From an uncultured Lachnospiraceae bacterium (GTDB taxonomy: Bacteria; Bacillota; Clostridia; Lachnospirales; Lachnospiraceae), in NCBI GenBank assembly GCA_947175035.1, contig CAMWLG010000007.1, positions 1 to 64,000 on the forward strand: DNA of 64,000 bases. Reading direction: 5' to 3'. Positions 49,498 through 59,282 of the stretch are shown one piece after another; the stretch's first letter is position 1; each line of letters opens with the position of its first letter. A program made the position numbers and the translations under genes. The notes under the pieces are model-generated. The model was not told the DNA's origin. It did not search any database and saw only the letters and a program-made list of their open reading frames with translations.

Positions 49498-51597
49498 ATG
49501 GGCAAGACAGAGCAGACAGGGCAGGCAAAAGCGACGCAGAAGCAGGAAAAACAGAAGGTGAAGAAGCATATTTTTGGGATTCGCAACAAGATTACCTTAT
49601 GCTTTCTGGTGCCGGTCTTTTTTATGATCGTTATCGGGCTGACTGCCTATAATAAGGCGGCTGAGGGCATGGAGAACAATTTCCGCAATTCCACGATTCA
49701 GACACTCAATATGGCGGTTGAGTATATGGAGATGAGCTGTGACTTTGTGGCGGCTGAGAGCACGAAATATTTGTTTGATTCCGGATTAAGCTCGTATTGC
49801 GCTGGTTATAGCAAAAATGATGCCAGCGAGCGCAAGACAGTGAGGGATAATGTGAAGAACAATATGCTCTCTGCAAAGGTGTCCAATCCTTTTATCAGCC
49901 AGATTCATATTTTGACCACATCCGACCTTATGATGATGTCCACCAAGGCCTCCGAGGAGAAGGGGGTTTTGGAGGATTATATGGAGGAGATGGCGGATGA
50001 GAATGGCAAGCTGGCAGGTTGGATTGACAGGCATGCCGTGTTGGATACCCATCTGAAGATGAAAGAGGATGAATATATTCTCGCTTATCAGGTTCTCTTT
50101 CAGAATAAAAAGGGTTGTGTCGTGCTTGATGTCAGCCAGAAAGCGGTCAACAATTTTCTAGAGGGCTTACAGCTTGGCGAGAACAGTATTGTGGGTCTCG
50201 TGACAGACGGGGGCAGAGAGATTGTCTTTGAAAATATCACGGAGGGACAGGAGAGCAGCATTGCGGAGGGCGAGATGGTCTTTTGCGGCAAGGATTTTAT
50301 GCCAGCGGCGGGAGATGAAGCCTATGGATACAAGGATGTAGAATATAATGGGCAGGACTGTCTGTTCCTTTACAGCAGGAGCGAGGACGTGGGGATTACC
50401 ATATGTACCTTGGTGCCTCAGAGTGTGGTGACCGGACAGGCGGAGGACATCAAGGGAATTACGGTGATGTTGGTTGTGTTTGCCGGCGTGATCGTAATGC
50501 TCGTGGGAATATTTATCGTGATGGGCATTCAGAGGAATATGAATGGGATCTCTCACAAGTTCGGGGAGGTGGCAAAGGGTGATCTGACCGTGCAGGTGAA
50601 GGCGCAGGGCAGGGACGAATTCCAGGATTTGGCGGGTTCCGCTACCAACATGATCATGAATACCAAGAAGCTTGTCAACAAGGTGAGCAATGCCACAGGA
50701 CAGTTGGAGGTGTCATCTCAAGAGGTGGAACAGGTGTCGGGAGTGATCAGCGATTATTCCAAGGACATTACCAAAGCGATTCGGGATATTAACGAGGGAA
50801 TGACCAGACAATCCACCCATGCGCAGGAGTGTGTGGATAAGACAGAAGTACTTTCCAATGAGATACAGGGTGTGGCGAGAACTGTTGAGAGAGTGGAATT
50901 GTTGGTAAACGAGACGGAGGAGATGATCAATCATGGTATGGATATCATCCGTACTTTGGGCGACAGGGCTCAGGAGACCACGGTGATCACCGCCAAGGTG
51001 GGCGAGAGTATTGCCTCCTTGAAGGAGGAATCCGAGATTATCAACACCTTTGTGGCAACGATTACCGATATCTCCGAGCAGACTAATCTGCTGTCCCTGA
51101 ATGCCTCCATAGAGGCAGCCAGAGCGGGCGAGGCAGGAAGAGGCTTTGCGGTGGTGGCGGAGGAGATTCGTCATCTGGCGGATGACTCGGCTAAGGCGGC
51201 GGGTGAGATTCGCAACAATGTGGAACATATCAGCGCCCAGACCATGAACAGCGTGGAGAGTGCCAACAACGCGCAATCCATGGTTGCCCTGCAGACAGAG
51301 GCAGTGGAGGAGGTTGTGAAGGTATTCCGCACGATGCAGCAGCGCATGGGAGATTTGGTGAGCGGTCTGAAGGAAATCGTGGCGGGCATTGACAGCGCAG
51401 ACAGAGAGCGCGCGGATACTATGCTTGCGGTGAAAAGTATCACGGATATCATTGAGGAGACGGCAAACAACGCGGAGGCAGTCAACGAGGTGGCGGATAA
51501 GCTGCTGCACAATGTAGAGAATCTGAATCGCACGGCGGACGCTCTGGGGGACAACATGAACGGGTTGAAATCCGAGATTTCCGTATTCAAGATTTAA
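49498..51597 (+). CDS. Methyl-accepting chemotaxis protein
   Basis: A 699-residue transmembrane chemoreceptor. A basic Lys/Gln-rich N-terminus precedes membrane segment one (about 32-54). An extracellular Cache-like sensing domain spans about 55-320 and segment two about 324-348. A HAMP domain and the methyl-accepting domain follow, with the tip [20 protein letters not shown]. The ligand is unknown. The start at 49498 has TGGAGG seven bases upstream; an earlier ATG at 49438 is less supported. Confidence 0.94.
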   Translation: MGKTEQTGQAKATQKQEKQKVKKHIFGIRNKITLCFLVPVFFMIVIGLTAYNKAAEGMENNFRNSTIQTLNMAVEYMEMSCDFVAAESTKYLFDSGLSSYCAGYSKNDASERKTVRDNVKNNMLSAKVSNPFISQIHILTTSDLMMMSTKASEEKGVLEDYMEEMADENGKLAGWIDRHAVLDTHLKMKEDEYILAYQVLFQNKKGCVVLDVSQKAVNNFLEGLQLGENSIVGLVTDGGREIVFENITEGQESSIAEGEMVFCGKDFMPAAGDEAYGYKDVEYNGQDCLFLYSRSEDVGITICTLVPQSVVTGQAEDIKGITVMLVVFAGVIVMLVGIFIVMGIQRNMNGISHKFGEVAKGDLTVQVKAQGRDEFQDLAGSATNMIMNTKKLVNKVSNATGQLEVSSQEVEQVSGVISDYSKDITKAIRDINEGMTRQSTHAQECVDKTEVLSNEIQGVARTVERVELLVNETEEMINHGMDIIRTLGDRAQETTVITAKVGESIASLKEESEIINTFVATITDISEQTNLLSLNASIEAARAGEAGRGFAVVAEEIRHLADDSAKAAGEIRNNVEHISAQTMNSVESANNAQSMVALQTEAVEEVVKVFRTMQQRMGDLVSGLKEIVAGIDSADRERADTMLAVKSITDIIEETANNAEAVNEVADKLLHNVENLNRTADALGDNMNGLKSEISVFKI

Positions 51598-51666
51598 TAT
51601 CTGCATAGCAGGGGGAATCGAGACATATACTTGTGGTGAAAAGTGCATAATGGAGACACAACGTCT

Positions 51667-52380
51667 ATGAAAAAAACAAAAACAGCTATCCTGATTTTTG
51701 ATATTACATTGGGATTGCTGTTTTTTATGTTGATATTAAACAGGCTCTCCGGAAACTCCCGCGAGACGCGGGGAAACGGTGTGATCATGAAAGCCTCGCA
51801 GGAGACGGCGAAAGAGATGACGGAGGAAAAGAAAATTGCGCTGACTTTCGACGACGGCCCTCACCCCCAGTACACGGAGCAGCTTCTGGACGGGCTGAAG
51901 GAGCGGGGCGTGGTGGCAACCTTTTTTGTCACCGGAGAGCATGCGAAGCTTCATCCGGATGTCATCAAGAGAATGCAGGAGGAAGGGCATCTCATCGGGA
52001 ATCACACCTACAGCCATATACAGTTGACTAAGAGCAATCGGGAGAAATTTAGGGAGGAACTGATTGCCACCAATGATGTGTTGAAGGAGATTACCGGTGA
52101 GGAAGTGGAGTTTGTTCGTCCACCCTACGGAAGCTGGGACAAGAGCTTTGAGAAGGAACTAAATATGTTTCCCGTGCTCTGGACCATCGACCCGCTGGAC
52201 TGGAGCTCAAAAAATGCGGACTGTGTCGTGCGCAAGGTAGTGGCGAAGGCGGGGGAGAACGAGATTATCTTGATGCATGACTATTATGACACCAGCGTGA
52301 CGGCAGCGCTCAAGATTGTGGATGAGTTGTTGGAGGAGGGGTATGAGTTCGTGACGGTGGATGAGATTTTGTTTGATTGA
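51667..52380 (+). CDS. Membrane-anchored polysaccharide deacetylase (NodB domain)
   Basis: A 237-residue exported enzyme with an N-terminal membrane anchor (about 7-26). The NodB motifs are complete: TFDDGPHPQ, the metal-binding NHTYSH, RPPYG, a Trp motif in DPLDWSS and LMHD. It removes N-acetyl groups from peptidoglycan or another amino-sugar polymer outside the cell. The ATG at 51667 is preferred; GTG at 51643 is possible. It is followed by a new promoter. Confidence 0.9.
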   Translation: MKKTKTAILIFDITLGLLFFMLILNRLSGNSRETRGNGVIMKASQETAKEMTEEKKIALTFDDGPHPQYTEQLLDGLKERGVVATFFVTGEHAKLHPDVIKRMQEEGHLIGNHTYSHIQLTKSNREKFREELIATNDVLKEITGEEVEFVRPPYGSWDKSFEKELNMFPVLWTIDPLDWSSKNADCVVRKVVAKAGENEIILMHDYYDTSVTAALKIVDELLEEGYEFVTVDEILFD

Positions 52381-52398
52381 ACGCCTCTGGTGTGTTTG

Positions 52399-52428
52399 TT
52401 GACAAGGCGAATGGGAGGGGAGTATACT
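52399..52428 (+). promoter_or_regulatory. Promoter of the PAP2 gene run
   Basis: TTGACA (52399-52404), an 18-base spacer and TATACT (52423-52428). It may drive the co-directional run from 52472 toward rarA. Confidence 0.7.
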
Positions 52429-52471
52429 TAAGTGAAAACATAAAGATAAATGATGGGAGGTACACGATATT

Positions 52472-53008
52472 TTGTTTGGTACATTTCTCGAATTTGAAAA
52501 AGAATGTATGCTGTTTGTCCAAGAATACCTCAGACATGACTGGCTTACGCCTTTTCTTACATTTATCACCGTACTGGGGAATGCAGGAATGATCTGGCAG
52601 CTGGCATCTGTGTTGATGCTTATTTCTAAGAAAACCAGAAAAGTGGGGTTCATGGTAATCGGGGCGTTATTATTATCCCTTCTGGTCAATAATATCATAT
52701 TAAAGAATCTTGTGGCGAGAGTCAGACCCTATGATGCGATTCCGACACTAATTCCATTGATCAAAAAGCCCGGAGAGTTCTCTTTCCCGTCTGGACACGC
52801 GTCAAGCTCTTTCGCGGCAGCGGGTCTCTTTTTCCGTAATCTTCCCCGTGGTTTGGGCGTGCCGCTTTTACTATTGGCGGTTCTCATCAGCTTATCCCGT
52901 GTATATGTGGGGGTGCATTATCCCAGCGACGTCATCGTGGGAGCGTTGAGCGGGTGGCTGATTGGCATGGTGGTGGAAAAATTTGCTTGCCAAACGCAGA
53001 GAAAATGA
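52472..53008 (+). CDS. PAP2-family membrane phosphatase
   Basis: A 178-residue lipid phosphatase with about five membrane segments. The three PAP2 motifs are present: KNLVARVRP, PSGH and SRVYVGVHYPSD with catalytic His. Such enzymes recycle undecaprenyl pyrophosphate or dephosphorylate phosphatidic acid or phosphatidylglycerophosphate. The start is TTG at 52472 behind GGGAGG; an internal ATG would cut the first helix. Confidence 0.9.
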   Translation: MFGTFLEFEKECMLFVQEYLRHDWLTPFLTFITVLGNAGMIWQLASVLMLISKKTRKVGFMVIGALLLSLLVNNIILKNLVARVRPYDAIPTLIPLIKKPGEFSFPSGHASSSFAAAGLFFRNLPRGLGVPLLLLAVLISLSRVYVGVHYPSDVIVGALSGWLIGMVVEKFACQTQRK

Positions 53009-53053
53009 GTAAATTATTATAGGGGTTGTTCTAGGCGACGAGAAAGGGATGAA

Positions 53054-53929
53054 ATGATCATGACAGAAATAAGACAGAAAACCATGACACAGGAGCGGGC
53101 TATGTTTCATGTTTCGGATACCGTGATTTATGATTCTGTGTTTGACAAGGGGGAATCTCCCCTGAAGGAATGCCGGAATATCGAACTGTATACCACGTTA
53201 TTCCGATGGAAGTATCCGCTCTGGTATTGTCATAATATTAAACTTAAGGATTGTACATTGTTCGATATGGCGCGGGCGGGCATCTGGTACACGGACGATA
53301 TTCATATAGAGGACACTGTGATTGAGGCACCGAAGAATCTCAGGCGCAGCAGGGGGATCGTGCTGCAGAATGTGTCGTTTCCAAACGCCGCTGAGACCCT
53401 GTGGAATTGTGACGATGTGAAAATGACTCAGGTGTACGCCAGAGGTGATTACTTTGCTTTCAATACCAATAATATTACAGCGGACCATTTGACTTTGGTG
53501 GGGAATTATTCCTTTGACGGTTCTAGGAATGTGACAATCCGTGATTCCAAGCTGCTTTCCAAGGATGCGTTTTGGAACACGGAGAATGTGACTGTGACAG
53601 ACAGCTTTATCTCGGGAGAGTATCTTGGATGGAATGCCAGGAATCTCACGCTGATTAATTGTACGATAGAGAGCCTGCAGGGGATGTGTTATATCGATAA
53701 TCTGGTGATGAAGAATTGTAAGCTGATCAACACGACCCTTGCCTTTGAATATTCCACCGTGGAGGCGGAGATCTGCAGCAGTGTGGACAGCGTCCTGAAT
53801 CCGTCCCAGGGCATGATCAAGGCACAGTCCATAGGCAGCCTGATCATTCAGAAGGATTTGATCGATCCGGGAAAAACAAGGATTGTCTGTGACGATATTC
53901 ACGAGACCACGGACGAGATTGTATGGTAG
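53054..53929 (+). CDS. DUF3737 family protein
   Basis: A 291-residue cytosolic protein of the DUF3737 group. The sequence is a chain of short beta-strand repeats (for example NVTIRDSKLLSKDAFWNTENVTV, broken by turns), consistent with a right-handed parallel beta-helix. No catalytic motif is recognisable and the family has no known function. It ends nine bases before the C-S lyase gene, so the two are cotranscribed. AAAGGG lies before the ATG. Confidence 0.82.
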   Translation: MIMTEIRQKTMTQERAMFHVSDTVIYDSVFDKGESPLKECRNIELYTTLFRWKYPLWYCHNIKLKDCTLFDMARAGIWYTDDIHIEDTVIEAPKNLRRSRGIVLQNVSFPNAAETLWNCDDVKMTQVYARGDYFAFNTNNITADHLTLVGNYSFDGSRNVTIRDSKLLSKDAFWNTENVTVTDSFISGEYLGWNARNLTLINCTIESLQGMCYIDNLVMKNCKLINTTLAFEYSTVEAEICSSVDSVLNPSQGMIKAQSIGSLIIQKDLIDPGKTRIVCDDIHETTDEIVW

Positions 53930-53938
53930 GAGGCGGGA

Positions 53939-55114
53939 ATGCAAAGGGATTATAAGGCGATATTTGATGAGGAGATTGACCGCTCCGGGACAAACTCCTT
54001 AAAGTGGGACGTGGAGGATCACGAGCTTCCCATGTGGGTGGCGGATATGGACTTTCGCACTGCCCCTGAGATTATTGAGGCATTGCAGGGAAGAATGGAG
54101 CATGGGATTTTCGGCTATTCTGTCATACCGGAGGAGTGGAATGAAGCAATTTCCGGTTGGTGGGAGCGCAGACATCATTTTGTGGTAGAGAAGGAATGGA
54201 TTCTTTTTGCCACGGGGGTGGTGCCGATTCTTTCTAGTGTGGTGAGGAAATTAACCACTCCGGGGGAAAATGTGTTGATTCAGACTCCGGTTTACAATAT
54301 TTTCTTTAATTCCATTGTCAATAACGGCAGAAATGTGCTTCAGTGTCCGCTTGTATATGATGGAAACGAGTATGATATTGATTTTGAGGAGCTTGAAAAG
54401 GGACTTGCCCTTCCCCAGACGACCATGATGATCCTCTGTAATCCGCACAATCCCGTGGGGAAGATTTGGGACAGGGAGAGGCTGGCCCGGATCGGGGAAC
54501 TGTGTGCGAAGCATCATGTGCTGGTGGTAGCGGATGAGATCCACTGTGATATCACGGATCCGGGGAAGGAATATGTGCCTTTTGCGTCCGTGTCGGATCT
54601 GTGCAGGGATAACAGCATTACCTGTGTGGCGCCCACCAAGACATTCAATATAGCGGGTTTGCAGACCGCGGCGGCAATCGTGCCAAACGAATTCCTTCGG
54701 CACAAGGTAAATCGCGCCTTGAATACGGACGAGGTGGCGGAGCCAAATGTCTTTGCCATTCAGGCGGCGATTGCGGCGTTTCGGCACGGGGCGCCGTGGC
54801 TGGACTCGCTCAGGGAGTATTTGTACGAGAATAAGCAGCTGGTGAGGGACTATATCGCGGAACAGATTCCCGGTGTCAAGGTAGTTCCGTCCGAGGCGAC
54901 CTATCTTCTGTGGCTGGACTGTTCTGCCTTGTGCAGTGATTCCAAGGCGCTTGCAAAGCAAATTCGGCAAAGGACAGGCTTGTATCTGTCGGACGGGGTA
55001 CAGTATGGCAGGACAGGGGAAGCTTTTCTCAGACTCAATATCGCGTGTCCCCGGACGAGACTGCAGGATGGGTTGAGGCGGCTGAAAGCGGGCGTCGGGA
55101 TGGACGGTCAATGA
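53939..55114 (+). CDS. MalY/PatB-type pyridoxal phosphate C-S lyase
   Basis: A 391-residue fold-type I aminotransferase-like enzyme. The N-terminal pattern RSGTNSLKWD and PMWVADMDF, and later ADEIHCDIT and the cofactor Lys in APTKTFNIAGLQ, match PatB/MalY. These cleave cystathionine and related thioethers to thiol, pyruvate and ammonia. AGGAGG precedes the ATG. Cystathionine beta-lyase in methionine synthesis is the first guess; no methionine genes are adjacent. Confidence 0.92.
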   Translation: MQRDYKAIFDEEIDRSGTNSLKWDVEDHELPMWVADMDFRTAPEIIEALQGRMEHGIFGYSVIPEEWNEAISGWWERRHHFVVEKEWILFATGVVPILSSVVRKLTTPGENVLIQTPVYNIFFNSIVNNGRNVLQCPLVYDGNEYDIDFEELEKGLALPQTTMMILCNPHNPVGKIWDRERLARIGELCAKHHVLVVADEIHCDITDPGKEYVPFASVSDLCRDNSITCVAPTKTFNIAGLQTAAAIVPNEFLRHKVNRALNTDEVAEPNVFAIQAAIAAFRHGAPWLDSLREYLYENKQLVRDYIAEQIPGVKVVPSEATYLLWLDCSALCSDSKALAKQIRQRTGLYLSDGVQYGRTGEAFLRLNIACPRTRLQDGLRRLKAGVGMDGQ

Positions 55115-55127
55115 TTCACGGGACAGA

Positions 55128-56012
55128 ATGAAAATGAAGATAAAACGAACTACCAAGAAGCGAATATTTGACATTATACAGATTGGAACCAGGGTGGATA
55201 TCCCCAGCAGGGCCTTCGATTACTTTATCGTGTGCGCTATCATTACCAGCATTAGCGTGATATTCCTGCAGACCTTTGATTTCATGGAGCCGTATGCCGG
55301 AATTTTAAACAGTATTGAACTGGTGACCATTACCATTTTTATCATAGAGTATTTGCTGCGCTTGTGGACAAGCGACCTTCTTTATCCACAGGAGAAGGGG
55401 ATTCATGCGGTGAGAAGATTCCTGTGCTCGTTTTATGGCGTGGTGGATTTGCTGACCATCATATCCTTTTTTGCCCCGCCGTACTCTAATGGTATCGTTG
55501 CACTGCGGATGATCAGGGTCATTCGGATCATGCGTTTGTTTCGCGTCAATCAGAGCTTTGACGCCTTCAATATTGTGGCGGTGGTGGTCATGGAGAAGAA
55601 GAAGCAGTTGCTGTCTTCCATCTGTATGATCGCTATGATCATGCTTGCGGCGTCCCTGTGTATGTATGGGTTTGAGCATGATGTGCAGCCGGAGGTGTTT
55701 GAGAATGCGTTCTCCGGAATCTGGTGGGCAATGTCCACGGTGTTGACAGTGGGCTATGGGGATATTTATCCCATTACCATAGGCGGTAAGCTTGTAGCGA
55801 TCATTATCGCGCTTCTGGGGGTGTGCGTTGTGGCGATTCCCACGGGTGTGATCAGCGCAGGGTTCGTGGAATATTACGCCAGGATTCGAGGGGACGCGGG
55901 GAGCTTTCTGGATGGCGATACGCTTGTGATGTTGGAGAGACGCGCCGCCAAGCGGGATATGTCCGTAGGCGAGTATATATTATATTTGATGGGACAGGAT
56001 ATGCAGCATTAG
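55128..56012 (+). CDS. Voltage-gated potassium channel family protein
   Basis: A 294-residue protein with six membrane segments. S4 carries spaced arginines (LRMIRVIRIMRLFRV), and the pore loop holds the potassium selectivity filter TVGYGD. A C-terminal cytoplasmic stretch of about 60 residues ends the protein. It is 13 bases after the C-S lyase gene. Selectivity for potassium follows from the filter; gating by voltage is inferred from S4. Confidence 0.92.
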   Translation: MKMKIKRTTKKRIFDIIQIGTRVDIPSRAFDYFIVCAIITSISVIFLQTFDFMEPYAGILNSIELVTITIFIIEYLLRLWTSDLLYPQEKGIHAVRRFLCSFYGVVDLLTIISFFAPPYSNGIVALRMIRVIRIMRLFRVNQSFDAFNIVAVVVMEKKKQLLSSICMIAMIMLAASLCMYGFEHDVQPEVFENAFSGIWWAMSTVLTVGYGDIYPITIGGKLVAIIIALLGVCVVAIPTGVISAGFVEYYARIRGDAGSFLDGDTLVMLERRAAKRDMSVGEYILYLMGQDMQH

Positions 56013-56054
56013 GAATCAGTAGACAGCATGTGTGTAGACAGGGAGGAGTTTGTC

Positions 56055-57965
56055 ATGGCTTTGGCGGAGTATGATAAGGCATATAAATTAGGTAAGAAGG
56101 ATTATCAGGCGAGATTGATGAAGGGGGATCAGCCCACGCTCAAGGTGTTGGATGATATTTTGCCCCGCAATCACCACTATGCGGAGATTCCCGTGGGGCT
56201 TGTGCAGATTCCCATGGAACGGATCGTGGGGACGAAGACCGGCGGGAGAAGCAATGCCTTTGCGGGCAATTTTATGCCGATTCTGCGCTCTGAAACGGAA
56301 TTTGCCATAAAATGGGAGAATCTGTGTATCAGTCACACGGAGGAGGGGATTCACGATCCGATCAAGGCTTATGAATATATGAATGAATATTATGTGCTGG
56401 AGGGCAACAAGCGCGTCAGCGTGTTGAAGTTTTTTGACGCCGTTTCCGTGCCGGGGGAGGTGATACGCGTCCTTCCGCCCAGGACACAGGAGAAGAGCAA
56501 TAAGCTGTATTATGAATTCCTGGATTTTTATGGGCTGTCCCAGATCAATTATGTCTGGTTTTCGAATCTGGGCAGCTTTGCCAAGCTGCAGGAGGCTGTG
56601 GGCAAGGGGGAGAAAGAGGCGTGGACAGACGACGACAGGATGGATTTTAATGCGATCTATGCCAAGTTCAAGGCGGAATATATGGCGAATGGCGGGGGTA
56701 AACTGCCCATTACCACGGGGGATGCGTTCCTTTCCTTCATCACATTATATGATTATAAGACGCTGGAGGATCAGACCTCGGCTGAACTCAAGGGGCTTGT
56801 GCACAAGAGTTGGGAGGAGTTCGTGATCGGCGGGGCGGAGAACAAGGTTGAGCTTAAGATGGAGCCGACGCAGGAAAAGAAGACCTTGTTGAACCGGATT
56901 CTGCCCTTGAGCTCGCCCAAGGTAAAGATTGCATTCATCTTTGAGAAAACCCCGGGGTCTTCCGCGTGGACATATGCCCATGAGTTGGGGAGGCAGCATA
57001 TCGAGGAGACCTTCTCGGACGAGGTATCCACGGTTTGTTATGAGAATATCACGGAGGAATCGGTGGAGGAAACCATTGAGGCTGCCATAGCGGACGGATG
57101 TAACGTGGTATTCACGACCACGCCCGCGTTGGTGATGGGGAGCGTCAAGGCTGCAATCGCCCATCCGGATGTTCGTATCCTGAACTGTTCCCTGAACACC
57201 TCTCATCGATACATACGGACCTACTACGCGCGGATGCACGAGGCAAAATTCCTGATGGGCGCCATCGCGGGTGCCATGTCGGACAATAACCGATTGGGTT
57301 ATATCGCCGATTATCCTATCTTGGGGGTGATCGCGGGGATCAATGCATTTGCTTTGGGGGCAAAGATGGTGAATCCCAGAGCGGAGATTTATCTGGAATG
57401 GTCCAGATTAAAGGACAATTCGGACAGTCTGGAGAAGCTGCAGGAGCGGAATATCTCCGTGATCTCCGGGCAGGATATGAGCATTCCCGAGGATTCCTCA
57501 CGGTATTTCGGGCTGTTTAGCATGGAGAACGCGTACACGCGCAGTCTTGCCATGCCGTTGTGGCACTGGGGAAAATTTTATGAGAGACTGATTCGCACGA
57601 TTATGGATGGTGCGTGGAAATATGACGAGAGCACGGATGTGAAGGCGATCAATTACTGGTGGGGGATGTCGGCGGATGTGGTGGATGTCATCTATTCCCA
57701 AAGTCTGCCCATCGGCACGAAGCGGTTGGTGAATCTCTTGAAAAAGACCATCCGCATGGAGGAATTCACACCCTTTTCCGGCGTCCTTTACTCTCAGGAG
57801 GGACTGATTCAGGATGATCCAGAGAAGAAGCTTTCTGCACAAGAGATCATCAATATGGACTGGCTGGTGGAGAACGTGATCGGCTCGATTCCCAGCCCTG
57901 AGGAGCTACGGGACGCGGCGCAGCCGGTGATCAGCCAGCAGGGGTTGGAGACAGTGGAACGCTAG
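56055..57965 (+). CDS. Cytosolic fusion of a ParB-like domain and a BMP-type binding domain
   Basis: A 636-residue protein. Residues about 45-160 resemble a ParB/sulfiredoxin-like domain (VGLVQIPMERIVG, then YVLEGNKRVSVLKFFDA). Residues about 290-560 match the BMP/PnrA nucleoside-binding lipoprotein family (VKIAFIFEKTPGSSAWTYAHE, GAIAGAMSDNNRLGYIADYP). There is no signal peptide or lipobox, so it should act in the cytoplasm, unlike transport-linked BMP proteins. No ABC transporter genes are adjacent. AGGAGG-like GGGAGGAG lies seven bases before the ATG at 56055. A role as an intracellular nucleoside sensor is inference. Confidence 0.72.
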   Translation: MALAEYDKAYKLGKKDYQARLMKGDQPTLKVLDDILPRNHHYAEIPVGLVQIPMERIVGTKTGGRSNAFAGNFMPILRSETEFAIKWENLCISHTEEGIHDPIKAYEYMNEYYVLEGNKRVSVLKFFDAVSVPGEVIRVLPPRTQEKSNKLYYEFLDFYGLSQINYVWFSNLGSFAKLQEAVGKGEKEAWTDDDRMDFNAIYAKFKAEYMANGGGKLPITTGDAFLSFITLYDYKTLEDQTSAELKGLVHKSWEEFVIGGAENKVELKMEPTQEKKTLLNRILPLSSPKVKIAFIFEKTPGSSAWTYAHELGRQHIEETFSDEVSTVCYENITEESVEETIEAAIADGCNVVFTTTPALVMGSVKAAIAHPDVRILNCSLNTSHRYIRTYYARMHEAKFLMGAIAGAMSDNNRLGYIADYPILGVIAGINAFALGAKMVNPRAEIYLEWSRLKDNSDSLEKLQERNISVISGQDMSIPEDSSRYFGLFSMENAYTRSLAMPLWHWGKFYERLIRTIMDGAWKYDESTDVKAINYWWGMSADVVDVIYSQSLPIGTKRLVNLLKKTIRMEEFTPFSGVLYSQEGLIQDDPEKKLSAQEIINMDWLVENVIGSIPSPEELRDAAQPVISQQGLETVER

Positions 57966-57979
57966 AGGGGAAACGGAGC

Positions 57980-58603
57980 ATGAGGATACTTGCCATTGCA
58001 GATGAAGAATCCAAGTTCTTGTGGGATTTTTATGAAAAAGGGATGTTGGACGGAATTGACCTGATTATCTCCTGTGGGGATTTAGACCCTAATTATTTGT
58101 CCTTCTTGGTCACCATGGCATCGGTGCCCGTGTTGTACGTGCACGGGAATCATGACGCGAAGTACGAGAAGGTTCCGCCCGATGGCTGTGTCTGCATCGA
58201 GGACACGATCTATGTCCATGAGGGGGTGCGGATTCTGGGGCTTGGCGGCTCTATGCGTTACAAGCCCGGCGCCCATCAATACACGGAATTTCAAATGCAA
58301 TGCCGGGTGCAAAAGCTTCGACCGAAAATCTGGCGGCACGGCGGGTTCGATATCCTGGTGACCCATGCACCGGCTTACCAGCTCAATGACGGTGAGGATC
58401 TGCCCCATCAGGGGTTTCGAGCCTTTCTCTATCTGATGGAGAAGTACAAGCCCAAATTTTTCCTGCATGGGCATGTTCACATGAATTATGGCAGGCAGCA
58501 TAAACGATATGACAAGTACAATGACACGCATGTAATCAACGCGTTCGAGAGATGTGTCTTTGATTTTGAGGCGGAGGATGTGAAGGAGAATCTGACTCGC
58601 TGA
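57980..58603 (+). CDS. Calcineurin-like metallophosphoesterase
   Basis: A 207-residue phosphoesterase. The motifs CGDLD, GNHD, THAP and HGHVH are present. The first motif is IADEES instead of the usual D-x-H, so the first-metal His is replaced by Glu while the Asp remains. Activity is plausible but may be altered. It is 14 bases after the ParB-like/BMP gene and likely in the same operon. Confidence 0.85.
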   Translation: MRILAIADEESKFLWDFYEKGMLDGIDLIISCGDLDPNYLSFLVTMASVPVLYVHGNHDAKYEKVPPDGCVCIEDTIYVHEGVRILGLGGSMRYKPGAHQYTEFQMQCRVQKLRPKIWRHGGFDILVTHAPAYQLNDGEDLPHQGFRAFLYLMEKYKPKFFLHGHVHMNYGRQHKRYDKYNDTHVINAFERCVFDFEAEDVKENLTR

Positions 58604-58630
58604 CCTTGACAAAGGGACGGGGATATTATA

Positions 58631-59260
58631 TTGAGCAAGGAAGGTTATTTTCAGGGGGCATTATCTAATTTCATATTTGAGTTCGCCTGTGGCGGGGCGA
58701 TTCGCCATCTTGCCGACCAAGGCTATACCACAAAGCAGATTGCGGATCATTTGAGTTATCCGGTGTCCTATGAGCGGGTGCGGGAGGCAGTGACGGAGTA
58801 TTATCTGGCGGAGGGGGTTTTGCTTCGCACAGAGCCCGTGCAGGGAGGAGCGCAGCCCAAATATATCTATGTGCAGGAGCACGGAGAGTACGGCAAAACC
58901 AGCTTTCGGAGGGTACTTGTGGACGAGGGAGGAGAGGCTTTAGAGGGGGAGTGGTTCAAACGAAGCGTGACGGAGAGAGAGCTGTTGGACAGGCTTAGGG
59001 AATACAACGGACAGCCAGGTACGGGGAAGGCGTATGTGTCCTGCGATTTTGGCAGGATGAATGGAGAGTTTCAGGAACTCGAGGGGTTGAATGGCAGGCA
59101 GCAGGAGTATCTTGAGGGAATTCGCTGGGACAGGCAGAGGATGTACCATCTTTTGAACGGACGGATGCTGGAGATTACGATTCAGCTTTGCAAGACGGGT
59201 TGTTTTCAGGGCAGTGTGTATTTTGAGCGGACAAGGGAGCAGCTTGTGTTGGAGCGTTGA
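58631..59260 (+). CDS. Hypothetical protein, possible HTH N-terminus
   Basis: A 209-residue soluble protein. Residues about 22-60 (AIRHLADQGYTTKQIADHLSYPVSYERVREAV, broken here) have the look of a helix-turn-helix. The rest is mixed and unassigned. The start appears to be TTG at 58631 with a weak ribosome binding site. It lies between the phosphoesterase and rarA in the same direction. No family is recognised with confidence. Confidence 0.65.
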   Translation: MSKEGYFQGALSNFIFEFACGGAIRHLADQGYTTKQIADHLSYPVSYERVREAVTEYYLAEGVLLRTEPVQGGAQPKYIYVQEHGEYGKTSFRRVLVDEGGEALEGEWFKRSVTERELLDRLREYNGQPGTGKAYVSCDFGRMNGEFQELEGLNGRQQEYLEGIRWDRQRMYHLLNGRMLEITIQLCKTGCFQGSVYFERTREQLVLER

Positions 59261-59282
59261 TAGGAAACGGAGTAAACAAGGA

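Noticed and set aside
56780-56787. GGCTGAAC, the end sequence of the repeat elements
   Set aside because: It lies in the coding sequence of the ParB-like/BMP gene with no inverted partner nearby, so it is a chance match.
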